From positions 460,597 through 524,596 of the forward strand of contig NMRA01000094.1 in assembly GCA_002633005.1 (NCBI GenBank): DNA of 64,000 nt, written 5' to 3'. The translations under genes and the position numbers were made by a program. Shown piece after piece: positions 22,643-36,500 of this stretch. The notes under the pieces are model-generated. The model searched no databases. It worked only from the letters and a program-made list of their open reading frames with translations, and was not told where the DNA came from. Position 1 is the stretch's first letter. Every line of letters begins with the position of its first letter. Origin of the DNA: Phoronis australis (lineage: Eukaryota > Phoronida > Phoronidae).

Positions 22643-25600
22643 GTACAGGGTTATGTTACGTGACAAGCAAAAAACGTAAAATAGGCAGACAACGTAAAAT
22701 AGGCAGACAATATAGATTGGAGGCATTGATGACCTTTAAAGACCTTATCTCGAGGGCTACTCTAGTTCAAACATTTTAAAACATAAAACAGATTAAATGC
22801 TATGTTACCTGCTATAACGTTTTCCTCTTTTCTGTTATCAAACTACAAGTCGTTTTTAATACAGTTTTGTAGCATTGACTTTTCTTGTGGCCCGAGTTCT
22901 CTGTAGATCTGTTCAGGAACGTTTCCTGAATGACAGCCTCGTTATCTTTGAAAACGTTTTGATGCCACTCGCCTAGTGAGCGTAAAACAGTTTTTATTTT
23001 GTCTGGTTGTATTTGATTCACATTTTGGTTTTTATTATATAAATGGATTTGTTTATTGTCCAAATAATAAGCCATTTGTCGACAGTGTGAAACCAGATCC
23101 AAAATATAAAGCAGTTGCCGCGGCTACTGACAGTGCGCTCTATAAGTTCGTTCGCTTGGCAGCAAACCGATATCAGATTTGTTGTCTGTTAAAAATGTAA
23201 GCAATGAAAACAGCCACGCACGTTGATTTTACCTCAAAAACTCACGAACTCAAAACAGTGCACTTCTCACATGTAATAATCCGTATCTGTGCTAGACATT
23301 TATTGCCCGGTCACCACAACCACACGGAGTCTCTGAGAGTTCCCATCAATTACATCCCTGAAAAAATATCACCTGCCAGAGTGGTTTAAAATTTCACTTA
23401 GTGGAAAAATCCAAGTGAAAAAGTTCAAAATCGTTATTCACTGTTGTCGAAGAATAAAGATCTATAGTGAATTAATCGAAAACGCGAGCCGGTCAAAAGA
23501 TGATTCTTAATGGGTAAGAATGTAGTTAACTGTATTTTATTAGCTGAATGTCTGGGATCGGAAACTATTCTAGTCTCAGCAGCATGACGTGTTCTCATTC
23601 GGGGTTCCTGTAGTTGACTATACTAACCCATCTGGCGTAATAATAAGTTTTCCTTACATTTTAAATCTCGTTAAACCATATCATTCACCGTGATATAAAG
23701 TATTCTTTCCGAAGTTAATTCACCAGTAGCTGGACTCTAATAACAAGACCGTCACTGACCGTATTGTTGCTAGCTAATTCAGTCAAAGTGACAGGAGGCT
23801 CCGGTGGAAAATTAGAAATTTATTTTCTAAGTACCAATTGTATAAAAATTTCAGGATTTTATGTCTCCACTTTATAAGAATTCGCTTGGCATGACGACCG
23901 GCAATAATGGATCATCATCATGTCAATATTTTCACCTATTGTCTGAACATTCCTAATATATAGTAATTTTACTTAATTTTCTGATATTTCATGTTCGTTT
24001 TTAAGTATATGTTTGTGGAAGTTTTAATTTATCTCTGTCAAGCACACTTAGCACAACCGAATAGACGACCTTGTTACGATTCATTCCAGGCTGAATCTCA
24101 CTTCCGTCTTCGCTGTAAATCTAAAATAGCAGAGTATCACCCGACTCCAGATGCTGCCAAGTGGAGATTTTTACGGGTTTTTTTGTCGCCTACGGATTTC
24201 GTTCGGATGCCCCGTAGTCACTAATGGCTTTTTAACACCCTAATAAGTGTTGAAATTACGTGCAACTAGGTCTTTAAAATGTTTTGAAAGGCCTTTCAGC
24301 TTTCGGTCGCACCAATGGTTGTTGAATTTACAAGCTTCTGCGCCTTGGTTGGCTGAAATTAGTAGCTTGATTGACATATCGGAGCTGACGCCCCCTGTTG
24401 GCATCTCTGGATTTACATTACTGATCACTAGATAAATAATATTCTCACATCAACACAAAAAGGTTCTCAATTTGTGACAGTGTTCGGTCTCCTACAGCAA
24501 CTATGTATATTCAAAATCTTCAACATACCTGTCTCTTATCTCGTCTAGCGTCCCCGTTGCTAACTTCTCTACGAACGTATTTTGTAAATATCGTTCGTGG
24601 AGCGCAATGCAATTCCTTTGTGATACATTAATTTCCCCCACTCGACTTGCCATTAGGAAGTACATTGACATAAAGACACGTTTGCAGCGCACGTCTGTCG
24701 CCAAAGACACTTATTTAATGTAGCATTTAGTCGGTTTGACATCATTCTTATTTCTGTCATGTAACAACATGAAGATAAAAGTAAGCTACGTGATTAGATT
24801 GTACATTGCAGCCAAGGTTGATAAAAATAAAATTAAAAAACAGATTTCAACATAGCGTATCACACATACTTGATGAGACTGTTATTCATTATAAATCAAG
24901 AGTGCAATGAGTTATCTATTGCGTAATCATCAATGGTTCTCGTGGCAACAAGAACTACAGCGAAAATGACGTTCGTAGCAATAATAGCCGATGTTAGTGC
25001 TGATAATTAAAGACGATCACAATCGAAATGAGACGGCGTTGGTTTTGTTTGGAACTTATATTGCATTTGAGAAACGTATGTTGTTAAAATGAACGTCGGC
25101 AAACAATTAATTGTTATTTTATGTGATATAAAAATAGTTAACATCACTCATCAAGACCAAAGTTCTAGTATACTCTGCTTAGTGCATCTCAATTCATGCT
25201 ACGGATGGGAACACTTGTACAAGTATTTTCTTTGCAACTATGAACATCAAACTGACAGGCTTTCAATAACGTAAAGACATGAGCCATGCACGTGTAAAGA
25301 AGGATCTTGAGTGACGTCTTGACTACACGAATATTGATGTGAGCTTCTGAGTCCTCATCTCGTGTCAACAACCGGTCCATCGGACACATTCCCTTAAGGA
25401 CAACAGAACGGACGGTGAAGGCGAACAAAACTCGAGTAAAATCGGATAATTACACTTTATAAGTTGTTTAAATTAATTCAAGTTTACTCACTTTTGCCAA
25501 AATTTAAGCTTAAGTGTTGCAAATTTAGGAAGTCGATCAATGTTTTTTAATTAAAACTATACATCAGGTAAAGCAGGTCTAAATGTTCAGTGAAACGAAA

Positions 25601-27039
25601 ACTGATAGCAACGTGTGCTGCAAGATTCTACAAACTAGTACACACTGAACATACGGTGGCGCGTTCGTCGTCCTTGTAAAATCTTTTACGAAAATTAGTT
25701 CATAAACGACCCTCTCTGCTGGAAAATTCTCTTCGGTGTCCTGTTATAGCGTGTGTTTCTATCCCGTAAACATCAAAATGGCATCGTACAAGATGGCGGT
25801 GAAAGTCTGTTCATCAAGATATCCAAGCTGGTGGCTTTAGAAAGAAGTCGTAATTTTTGAAAACGGAGTTTGTGCGAATTACGGCGAAAATGACGAGACG
25901 GCTAATCCTTAAATTAGGAGTTGGACAGCAGTTCGTTTCCTTGTAACTCAGGACGTTTAAGTAAATATTGATCATGTCTGCTGTCATGACATGTTATTCC
26001 TTAAAAGGCAACATACACACCGCTGGTAGTTTATAACACTTCCTTCAACGTGTTAGAGACTAAAATAAAGTCGCTACATACAATTACAATGCACGAAGCT
26101 CCAGTTTGGAAATTAGAACTTATTGATCTTGTTTTCAATTTCAGTTTTATTAATCTTCGTTGTGCTGCCTTAGATTATAATTTCATTTTTGTTGTGTTGT
26201 ATCCTGTACCCAGCCAGGAGCTGAAGTGAAAACGTTGATATGCTTAATCCACACCGTTTATAATCAAGATTTACTGTACATCATGTTGTGTGGTAATTCA
26301 TGATACCGAATTACACTTGCTTACAGCAGCTTTTCTTGGTAATTCACCGAGAAAGGTGAAAACAGCGACGGAAACAGATCATTCATAACTGAAATTTGAA
26401 ATTTAAATTTGTTGCACATTTGAAGCAGACGAATAGGTTGAGCGGTAGATCAAAAATCGACTAGACTATAGAAAATGGAATTGTAAAAAACATTAAAACG
26501 AGTTTAATTTGTGTTATTTTTACATAAACACCATCTGTATGCAATTTAACCTGGAGTTATTTTTGGAAAATCTCAAACGCACGCTGATAATTTCAAACTG
26601 GGATTTAAGGTGAGGTGAGATTACAAATATTAATTTGCATTTATATGTGAGATGACAAACTGCAGAGAGTAGGCAAATTATTCAGAGATAAAACAATATT
26701 GCACTCTCAATGCGTCGTCCGTCGTAAATGCTGGCTTAACCAATCGTTCAAAACCAGTGCAACAATATTCAATAATACAGTGCACTTGACATTGTACTCT
26801 ATGACGCGCGACGTCTCTTTTGTTTGCTTGGTGTTGTTCATCGTCGCTGTCTGCAATTTGTCATGCACGGTGCTTTCGTAACAAGTATATACTTGGGCAA
26901 GCACTTGGCTGTTGGATGTTGCAGGATTTGGAACTAACATAAATTCATTTTGGGCCTTATGTAAGTATTTGGCAAGAAGTTTATGAACTAAGTTTAATTC
27001 CAGTATTGAACAGACAGGTTATCGTATCGGAATATTCAT
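22643..27039. other. intergenic, no gene seen
   Basis: Only short, unconserved-looking ORFs occur. Two adjacent copies of a 20 bp unit with CGTAAAATAGGCAGACAA lie at about 22674-22714. The 24240-24435 stretch is open on both strands but shows no domain. A motif CAAGATGGCGG (YY1-like) occurs at 25790-25800. Confidence 0.5.
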
Positions 27040-27602
27040 GGTGGTGTTCTTATCACGGGCTGGGCATGTTAAGATTAAAAGTGTTCTGATCAGTGGCTGG
27101 ACATGTCGGATTAATAGTGTTCTGGTCGACGGGTGGGCTTGTTGAGGTTAATAGTGTTCTGGTCACGGGCTGGGCATGTTGATATTAACAATGTTGTGGT
27201 GACGGTCTGGACATGTTGGGATCAAGAATGTTCTGGTGTTGAGCTGGACATGTCGGGATCAAGAGTGTTCTGGTGACGGGCTGGCATATTGGGATTAAGA
27301 GTGTTCTGGTGACGGGATGAACATGTTGGGATTGCGAGTGTTATGGTGACGGACGGACATATTGGGATTAATAGTGTTCTGGTGACGGGCTGGGCATGGT
27401 GGGATTGAGAGTGTTCTGGTGATGGACAGGACATGTTGGGATTAAGGGTGATCTGGTGACCGGCTGGGCATGTTGGGATCAAGAGTGTTCTGATGACGGG
27501 CTGGACATGTTGGGATCAATAGTGTTCTGATGACGGGCTGGACATGTTGGGATCAAGAGTGTTCTGGTGACGGGCAGGGCATGTTGGGATTAATAGCGTT
27601 GT
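27040..27602. repeat. ~37-38 bp minisatellite, about 15 copies
   Basis: Units share GGGCTGGACATGTTGGGAT and AAGAGTGTTCTGGTGAC with scattered substitutions. An 86 aa minus-strand ORF inside (27222-27482) is a translation of the repeat and is not called a gene. Confidence 0.95.
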
Positions 27603-29670
27603 TAATTTCCCAGTATTGATGCTGTTTTAAATGTCTATAGAGAAGGTATGTCATGTCGACGACAGTTCAGCGATTTTCAACAATGACTTGTCTGTGTAGT
27701 TGTCAAATCTCAGCAGCCTGTTGTTACTGCACGTACACAGTCTAAGTTTACTCCTTTGCTTTTACCGCGCTGCCACCGACATGCAAGCTGCTTGAACGTC
27801 ATGTTCTCTCGTAACATTCAACGTTCATTGAAAAACGATGCAGATTTATGGGGCTGCAAACGATTTTGATTGCCTTGTACAGAACAAACTGACAAGACCA
27901 TGGTTCGCGATATGAAAGCTGTCTTATAGGATGGAATACTCTCTCTCTCTCATTCTCAAACAATGTGTTTTAGAATATTAAACACGTGAAAGAGGGTATA
28001 TTTAACTAGAGTCACAACTGACTCTCTGTGGGTTCCTTAGTTAGATGCTCTCGAATTTTACGACATTCCCAATTCAGTCATTATGACCTAAATGTGTGTT
28101 TGCTAGCTGTCCTCTGCCTCGGGTAGCAACTATTTTCTTCCTCTGACCATGTCAGTGGGACAACTTCATTTCCTATGACTGGCTAGAAGAACCCTCAGAC
28201 ATTTGATATTTAAAAAGTCCCGACATTTTACGTTGCGCATTTTTGGAAAAACACATTTTATGCCCTTCTAATGTATCTTTGATAGGTTGCAAAGGAAATG
28301 TGAAAGGTGAGTTTGTCGCCATATAAAGAATAAAGCAACAGACGCTCTGTGACTAGCGAAGTCACGTGCCGAGGAGTGTTTTCAGGTGGGTAGTGCCTAC
28401 ATTCCTAAGCTATTTTCTGTTCAACTTAGATATATCTACCTTTAATAGAAATGTATAGCAAAAAATATCTGCCAAAATGCCTGCTGGCTTTTGTGTTGTC
28501 ATACAGTTGGTAGTTTCCATGGACAATGTTCACGTGCAGCACTTGTCGTGTTTTCCGGCAAGCTAGAATTAGCGGGGGCCTGATCTCAGATATTTCGTAG
28601 ATTTTGGAATAAGAACAAAGCCTTTTCCTCCGTTAATCAATCAAGATATTAGCTGACGTATTTACACAATCCCATTGACACCTTTTCACCATTTTACATT
28701 GAATTCCAACGACGCTCGCGTTGCTTTATGCGCAAAAATATCCGAGAAATTTTTCTGTGGCACATGCTTAAGACGCTTATTTACGTCACGTGACCATAGT
28801 CCACACTCCAATTGATCAATGGATTTGCTGGTCAGTTGAGGTTTTGACTATTTCAAGATGGCTGCCTCCATATTTGTAGCCAGTGCATACATTTTCAATC
28901 ACTAAATTCATCTGAGTACACGTTATTTCTTGCAATGAACACGGTCCGAACTCATTGGTTGTGTAAAGAATGACTTTCTTTAGACCATAACTGAGGAGAC
29001 TGATAAGCCTGATTTGCGTCCATCAGATCTGATAAAGTAATTGCATGTACTAGTCCGGTCGCCGGTTTCAGCTTCAAAAGTCAAGTTGTGAACGTAGGGC
29101 GAGCAAAGCAGCACATCATTAATGCTAACTTTTCCTCTTTCTGGACTCAATGCGAGCTACATCACTAAAGATTTCAAAATCGCTAAACTAACTGATGTGT
29201 TACTTTCAGTTTTGAACACATTAACAAGTTTGTGACTTAGTAACGGTCAAACTTTGTGCTGCTAAAGGGTCGTTACTGAAATGACCTTCATGATATATGC
29301 AAACTATTTTTTGAAATCCTGTCCCATCGTAATTATTATCAATCATTGCATTTACACTTTTATTGTAAACTTATGGAGCATGTTCATTTAGCAACATGTT
29401 GCACAAAAGCCTGTTAATCCTTTTCTTATATTGATATTAACATTTTCATAGTTAGCTTACCCGGATTTTGACAAATGGTATTGCCACAACTAGTCAACAA
29501 CTTCTGTAAAATACAAATTAGGCCAACTTGGCTAAATATTCCTGTCCAACTAAAACAAAAATCATTTTGACTTCAGTTTAAAGTAACCTTTTGTGTTATA
29601 TAAAGTCTGTTTAGTTGGCATATAAAGACAATCCAATTCGGACTCTTATAAAATTGCGGGTCCAGGGTGG
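27603..29670. other. region upstream of the synaptotagmin gene, no exon recognised
   Basis: No coding exon was recognised. A TATAAAA stands at about 29647-29653, just left of a MITE. Noncoding 5' exons or the promoter of the downstream gene could lie here but cannot be placed from sequence alone. Confidence 0.4.
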
Positions 29671-29812
29671 AGTTCGGCAACGCTAGCACCTACGCTTGGA
29701 CCTCGTTAAAAAGCAAGACTTCGCGAGATTACGTTAGATATTGCGGTGTATTTTAAGTGGGAACACGTGGTTTTAGCTAGACTTTTCTAGCCGCGAGACA
29801 GCTACTGAACTG
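29671..29812. mobile_element. short TIR MITE, family M, copy 1
   Basis: This copy is degraded but shares the internal words AAAAAGCAAGACTTCGCG, AGATTACGT, TGTATTTTAA and CACGTG in the same order as 35874-36025 and 47193-47330. Its right end retains CTACTGAAC. It lies about 0.5 kb upstream of the synaptotagmin start codon. Confidence 0.65.
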
Positions 29813-30220
29813 TACCCTGTTGTCTCTGAAAATGACTCCTTGACGGTGGTGAACATGTTATCTAAACAATTTGTCATCAGCACATGATTGCGTGATGCCA
29901 TACTATTGACGGAACGGGGTTAACGTGAGTTGAACGGACAATGTGATCACTGAATGACTGTGCTCCCAGACTCTGCACTGTCCAGTGCATAGTGTATGAA
30001 CGTTCTCGTGTCGGGATGCATCAGATGTCGCTTTTACTCCTCAACAACCATCAACAGGAAACACAACCAGTAAGACCAGCTCTTTGGATACCAACCTTAC
30101 AATGTGACATTATAGCACACATCTTTGCTGACGTGTGTCCACCAGTACTAAACTAACGATATCATTTCCTCAGTGACATGTTTTTATTTTCATAAGGTGA
30201 TCTGATGACGGAGTCAGCTT

Positions 30221-30330
30221 TGTGAATAACGCAACCCGGTGCTGTGAATAACGTAACGCGGTGCTGTGAATAACGTAACGCGGTGCTGTGAATAACGTAA
30301 CGCGGTGCTGTGAATAACGCAACCCGGTGC
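30221..30330. repeat. 22 bp tandem repeat, five copies, directly before the start codon
   Basis: Five copies at 22-base spacing (starts 30221, 30243, 30265, 30287, 30309) share TGTGAATAACG. The first and last copies carry CAACCCGG, the middle three TAACGCGG. A sixth partial copy starts at 30331, and its changed end supplies the ATG at 30338. No copy contains an ATG, so a transcript covering the array has no upstream start codon in it. Confidence 0.95.
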
Positions 30331-30337
30331 TGTGAAG

Positions 30338-30541
30338 ATGGTGTCTTCGGCGGTGGTGGTGGGAATAGCCACCGCCATGGGTGTCCTCTTCTTACTCGTT
30401 CTGATGATATTCCTTGCTCGTCTCTACTGTTGGTGGCGGCGTAAGAGGTCACGTGAGTCGGAGAAGTGCAAGAAAGAGTACCAGGATAACGGCGGCTACC
30501 ACTCAGTCAGTCAGTTGGATTTATCCATGCCACCTTCTCAG
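30338..30541 (+). CDS. synaptotagmin exon 1 (transmembrane segment)
   Basis: 68 codons, ending in phase 0 at CAG|GTAAGT. The start codon has A at -3 and G at +4. It encodes the short lumenal end, the membrane helix and the basic juxtamembrane part with Cys31 and Cys44. Confidence 0.88.
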
Positions 30542-33500
30542 GTAAGTGGCATTGTTTCTGTTTCTGAGATACTGTCAACGTGTGCGACATAAGATTTGTT
30601 TAGAAAAAAAAATGAATATTTTTAGATACAAGACAGTCCGAGAACATTTATATATAAAAAATATCGTCTTTCTCATAAACAAACACCAAATTCAGTTTGT
30701 CGCTTTCAAGTTTTTTGGCGCATTTCAGTTAACGAACTTTTCTGTCCTGTAATCCTTGTGAAGTTAGGCATACAAGAGCTGTACCTCCAGGCCGATAAGA
30801 TAATGTGAAAATGTCCTTATTTGTAAGAAATATTCACCTCGATCCGTTCTTTGTTAAAGGAGTTAAAAAGATCGGTAACAAGCTTACTTACATCGTCCAT
30901 GGGAGTAATAGATAAAAGAAGAAATTATACAGAGAACTTCTTCACAAATTTGTTAATTCTCTGTTGACCCATGTTATTTCTTTGTCCAAAAGCAGTTGTT
31001 GCTCTACGACATTGACCAGCAATAAAACATTTGAATATGATCTTTCATGTCAAATAACAAATTATTTTATTTCAAAAAGTGTTGGTTTTGCGTTTAGTTC
31101 TTATTATTTGGGTGTTTGATAATAGCGCTCCACATCCAAATTTCACAATGACGTCATACTAAACAACAGGAAAACCCAAGTGTAGACATTAGGTGGCATT
31201 CAACAGTTTTTGCTTATTTTGGGCTTGGAAACGGTGTCTTGGCAGCTGTAACAATTTGTTTCTCTGCATTTTAGCCAGTGAAATTGCTCTCCACTAATGT
31301 GAACGTAGTATCAATCACTGTGACGGAAGACGGGTTTAATGATGCTTTGAGACAGAAAAGAGATTTAAATCAAGAGTACGACTTCTTTACTATATTCACA
31401 AACTGACTAGTAGCGAAAACGCCACTCATCAGAGTCGCTGTTGTTGGTGGTTTGAGTTACCCCAAAAATGCTGGCGTTTTCGTTAACACTTCTGTAGACA
31501 GGTAGCTTACTTCAACTGACTCAACTAAAGTGCAATAAAAAGAGTCTTTTTTATCTTCGTATGGGTTACGTTATGTCAGAGAAAAAAGTGTTTTGTCCTC
31601 TCATTACTTAAAGCGAGTTGGGTAGTGTGGAAACAGCCTAATCGCTGTTTAGCTGAAGCGCTAGCGTTTTTGCTTGCGTTATAGCCAAACTAGTGAAACT
31701 CCAAGCGTAATCGCCACTCAAATGATCCTAGTGTATCTGACAGTCGAAGGCTGGTCTATGGTCGCTTTAAATATACATATCAAGAGAACTGGGAATTTAA
31801 TTAATACCGTTTCACCATTGAATGGTTTTCTACATGGACCCAATTTTTGAACGTATCCAGAAGAAGCCCTTGAAAGTGTTACGGCGTTTGGAACGGGTGT
31901 CGCGGGCGTCCTTGTTATTCAATCGTTGGCACAGGACTGTGCACGTGTCTGAAATTATCTTTGTATATAGGCCTAAACGGCATTTATGATTTGAATCATT
32001 TATTCCGATAAAACAGCAGCCTTCACCTTTTGCCAGTGCTGGCGTGCGTTCAGTCACGCTAGGACCTATTTTGGTTTTATTAAAGTTAAGGTCCGCTGTC
32101 GATTATTTTATCTCCGTTTGCAGGCGGGTATCAGAGACTGCTCTAGTCGCATAGCCGGCGCTCTTAAGCCTGGATTCAAGAATGAATTGTACTTCCGGTT
32201 TCGCGGTTAGTTCAAAATTGCGTTGTTCTTCAGGTCAGAATCACGAGTTTATTTAAACTTTCTTCAACTACGAATTGTGTATTGGTTATGGAATAGGTAC
32301 TGCTTGGGGCCTTATAACGTCTTCTAACATTTCAATAAGGGTTAAAAACGTGTTCTACTAGGACTTTAATTTGAGTCCCATATAGTAAAACGTGGAATGC
32401 GAATACTGACAAAAGGATCATCCCAGCGAAACTGTTTGATAACATTGAGTTAAACATTTTTGGATTAACAAAAGTGAAACTAGAAATCTTCTAAATCAGG
32501 ACTGAACGTATGGCCTCGCCTTGAAATGCTTCGTAAATAATACTCTTGTAAAGTGGGTCTCACGTAGGCCTAGTTTGGGAATTTCATTACATGACTAAAT
32601 TGGGGATTTTTTTATCCAAGCGCAATTAATAGAAGTATGCATTAGACTGCCAATGTTTGCTGGAGTTTTACAAGGTTACAGTTTCGAAGTGTGCCTGCAC
32701 TGGTCTACGCAGTATTAGCTGTGGTAGATTTGAGACCATAATTGATATGTATTTTCGATTCCTTCAAAGAGTCGTCAACACGCGCATTTATTGATTTGAA
32801 GCGTGAAGGACACGACTTACAAGAGTCGCTATTTTCAAGGATGTTGTTTACGGTACTGACACATTTCTTTATCAACGCACTACCCCTCTCTAGAAAGAAC
32901 GCATCTTAATGATTTTATTGCAGTCCTTTCATATTGAATGATAGCCTGGAAATTTGTCCACGCCTGTATCAAGGAGTATTCTGGCAAATTAGCATGGCTG
33001 ATTGATTACCAGTTACCCAGGCCATTAACCAGGAAATCGGCGATATCAGTTGTAGTTACGTCTTCTATCAGCAGTTGTTTACAATCGCTCTGCAAATGTT
33101 GAGTTAGGATTCACGTAGATACAAAGGCATGTTGTGGTGGTCTCAACCCCTCTTCTATTTAATCGGTACTAAAGTCTCCTGAACCTGGATTTGCAACCTT
33201 GGCACTGTGTGAATGAGTGTGACGGGCAGTCATGGTGTGAATGCGAGTGACGGGTAGTCCACCTCGTGGCACGGTGTGAATGGGTGTGACGGACAGTCCA
33301 TCTCATGGCACGGTGTGAATAAGTGTGACGGACAGTCCATCTCATGGCATGGTGTGAACGAGTCTGTGACGGGCAGTCCACCTCATGCCACGGTGTGAAT
33401 GTGACGGACCGTCCACCTCATGGCACGGTGTGAATAAGTGTGACGGACAGTCCATCTCATGGCATGGTGTGAATGTGACGGACCGTCCACCTCATGGCAC

Positions 33501-36500
33501 GGTGTGAATAAGTGTGACGGACAGTCCATCTCATGGCATGGTCTGAACGAGTCACGGGAAGTCCACCTCATGGCATGGTGCGAATGGGACGGACCGTCCA
33601 TCTCATGCCACGATGTGAATGGGACGGACCGTCCATCTCATGCCACGGTGTGAATGGGACGGACCGTCCATCTCATGGCACGGTGTGAATAAGTGTGACG
33701 GGCAGTCCACCTCATGACATGGTGTAAATGAGTGAGACGGACAGTCCACATGGCACGGTGTGAATGTGACGGACTGTCCACCTCATGGCACGGTGTGAAT
33801 GAGTGTGACAGGAAATCCATCTCACGCCATGGTGTGAACGAGTACTGTGACGGATGAGTGCACCTCATGGCATGGTGTGAATGAGTGTCTGTGGCTGCCG
33901 GGCAATCCATCTCATGGAAGGACTTGGACAGTACGTGTTTTCACGTTTTCATGATTACAGATTTCCAGCTCAGTGGCGCCTGTTCAGCCGAGGCACTCTG
34001 TAGCCACGATCCAAAAGAGGTGTAATTCTGTAGGCGCGCGATCCACGTGTTCGCAGGCCTCCACAGGTTCGGTGACGACTATGACGGACGTGGACAACGT
34101 CAGCATTAACAGCATCGTTAGCTCGAAGACAGAAGGCAGCATCGACATGAGTCCTGGACATGATCAGCATATTGGTAAGTTTGTAGGAACTTGGGGTGAT
34201 TACCGGCGAATGGCCAATTGCAAGCCAAAAGTGCATTTTCTACCTTCTTTATACGGCCTAAAATTAGAAGTCATGAAATACAATAAGTAACTCTGACACA
34301 ATATTTCTTGATATGATAGAAATTGTTTCTACAGAGGAAATGAGACGTCAGCTGTAATTGATATTAAACACCTTACACCTGGAGGGGCTGGCCATTCTAC
34401 TTATCGTTTGCTAGTCACTCTGTGCTATATATCCGGGGATGGAAAGCATTTTCTGGTAATAAGTCTCAGAGTTCTGCATATTGAGAACCAGATTTCTCCA
34501 TTGAATAACGAGCACAAGCTGGTTCTCAACATCTGGAACTCCTGTAAGTGACTCTTGGTGATTGTTGTCCATTTTCTATTATCTTCCATGTATGGAGATT
34601 GTCGCGTCATATTTTGTGTGTTAAAAGTGCGTCGCATCATGGGCACAGTTTTTTTTTGAGAGCAATACCGTGATAACGTCCCATCTCGAATTTGAATAGC
34701 TCTTGTCATATGTGCTCTGTGTTTTTTTCTATGCTGGTAACGTTGTCCTCGTCCACAAGGTTCGCTAGATATCTTACATATAACATAATTCTACATTTTA
34801 TTCCTAATCTGACTCTCTATATATGTATCTGTACGGCATTGTCTGAAATCAAACAAAGATAATCGTCACCAGTGCCCTGCGAACCCCGGCCACAAAATAC
34901 CGTAGTAAAAAGAGAACAGTAAATATTGTATCCAACAATCTTTGTCATGTTTTGCCATCTTAAACTATTTTGTGTTTTCAAGAGTTATCAACCCTGTCAT
35001 TCCTGGGGTGGCATAGCGTTCTTCCTAGCCCTCCAACCTGACTCATTCATCAACCTGTCACTCCTGGGGTCGCGTAGCGTATTTCCTAGCCCTCTAACCT
35101 GACTCATTCATCAACCCTGTCACTCCTGGGGTCGCGTAGCGTATTTCCTAGCCCTCTAACATGATTCATTAATCATCCCTGTCAGTCCCTAGGGTCGCAT
35201 ATAGCGAAGATTCTAGTGGCATAGTTGGATATGACCCATTTCTAAACAACTAGTGAAGTTCTACAGGCAAACAATCTTTCAACTGATACGGGAAAGCCAC
35301 CATGTGCTGACGTCATACCACACGAGTTGTACAAAGGCACCACGTGCTGACGTCATACCACACGAGTTGTACACATTTTGTGGTTTTATTGTAACTGATC
35401 TGCTTCCGAAATTATTTCATTAGCTTCCAAAACAGTTTCCATTAAGTGAACTGAAATGCTTGGTCTAAACTTTTCTGATTTCTTTGGTTTTGTCCTGAAG
35501 CCGTTTCCATTCCTACTACAGCACCAAAATGGCCGCAGTAAGGGCCTTGACTTAATCCTATATCACAAATGGAAGAGTGTTTAAAGCATTTTTAAAGCGC
35601 CTAGTCAACATTTCCGTAGACCTCTCACTGCCATGAAAATGGGCTTAGAAATGTTCCAAAACAGGCGTGGACTTCAGGGGTTCATAAGAACTGATGGTTA
35701 TTGGTTGAGACCAGGGTCTACAGTTTAACTTGTCACGGCGTGTCATTTTATGCGCTGAGTGTAGTCTCATGCAATAATGAACTGCACGTGCTTTGCACAT
35801 CCAGAAATCACTTTTCAAATGAGTAAGGAACAAGTTGAATCATTAGCGGAAATCAAAAGTTGGGCGGAAATCGGCCTCCCGTTCAGTAACGCTAGGACCT
35901 CGCTAAAAAGCAAGACTTCGCGAGATTACGTGAGATATGGCCGTGTATTTTAAATGAGAGCACGTGACTTCGGCTAAGTTTTAGCTAGGTCCTAGCGTAG
36001 GTCCTAGCGTCTACTGAACGCACGCGGGGTTTATATCCATTTTAGCTGGTGATCGGCCTCGATTTCATCAAATAGCTGGCGGACAACGACGAGAAATGGC
36101 GATTTGTAATAAAACCGAATGAAACAGAAACAACGGACTTTGTTGTTTTATATTGTGCAAGGCTAAAAAGTTAACCAACAATTCCAAACAAAACTGCGTT
36201 TTTCGGCCGAAAACACGATTATGCCTGTTAAAGAAATGTTTTAACAGTTTGAGAACGCTAATATGACGAGCACACGGCGTGCAAAGTACGTTGAGAGGAA
36301 AACGTTGTGTCTGATTGAATAGAGGTTATATATTGATAATCGATAACAGAGTTTGCATCTGATAGTAGTCCGTATCGTACTAGAATACTTGAAGCGCTAC
36401 GTTGTCTTGGCAACTTAAACAAGATTCGGCAATGGGGACGATCCCTCAACCATGCAGAAGCGTTTTAAGCGAACTCTTTGGCCGTAAAAATGTATGAACC

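Noticed and set aside
25775-25860. ATG start near CAAGATGGCGG as a first exon
   Set aside because: The frame ends after about 20 codons without a convincing donor; kept only as a motif note.
27222-27482. 86 aa minus-strand ORF rich in Pro/His
   Set aside because: It is a translation of the 37-38 bp minisatellite.
33169-33910. His/Ser/Trp-rich minus-strand ORFs
   Set aside because: They are translations of the intron 1 minisatellite.
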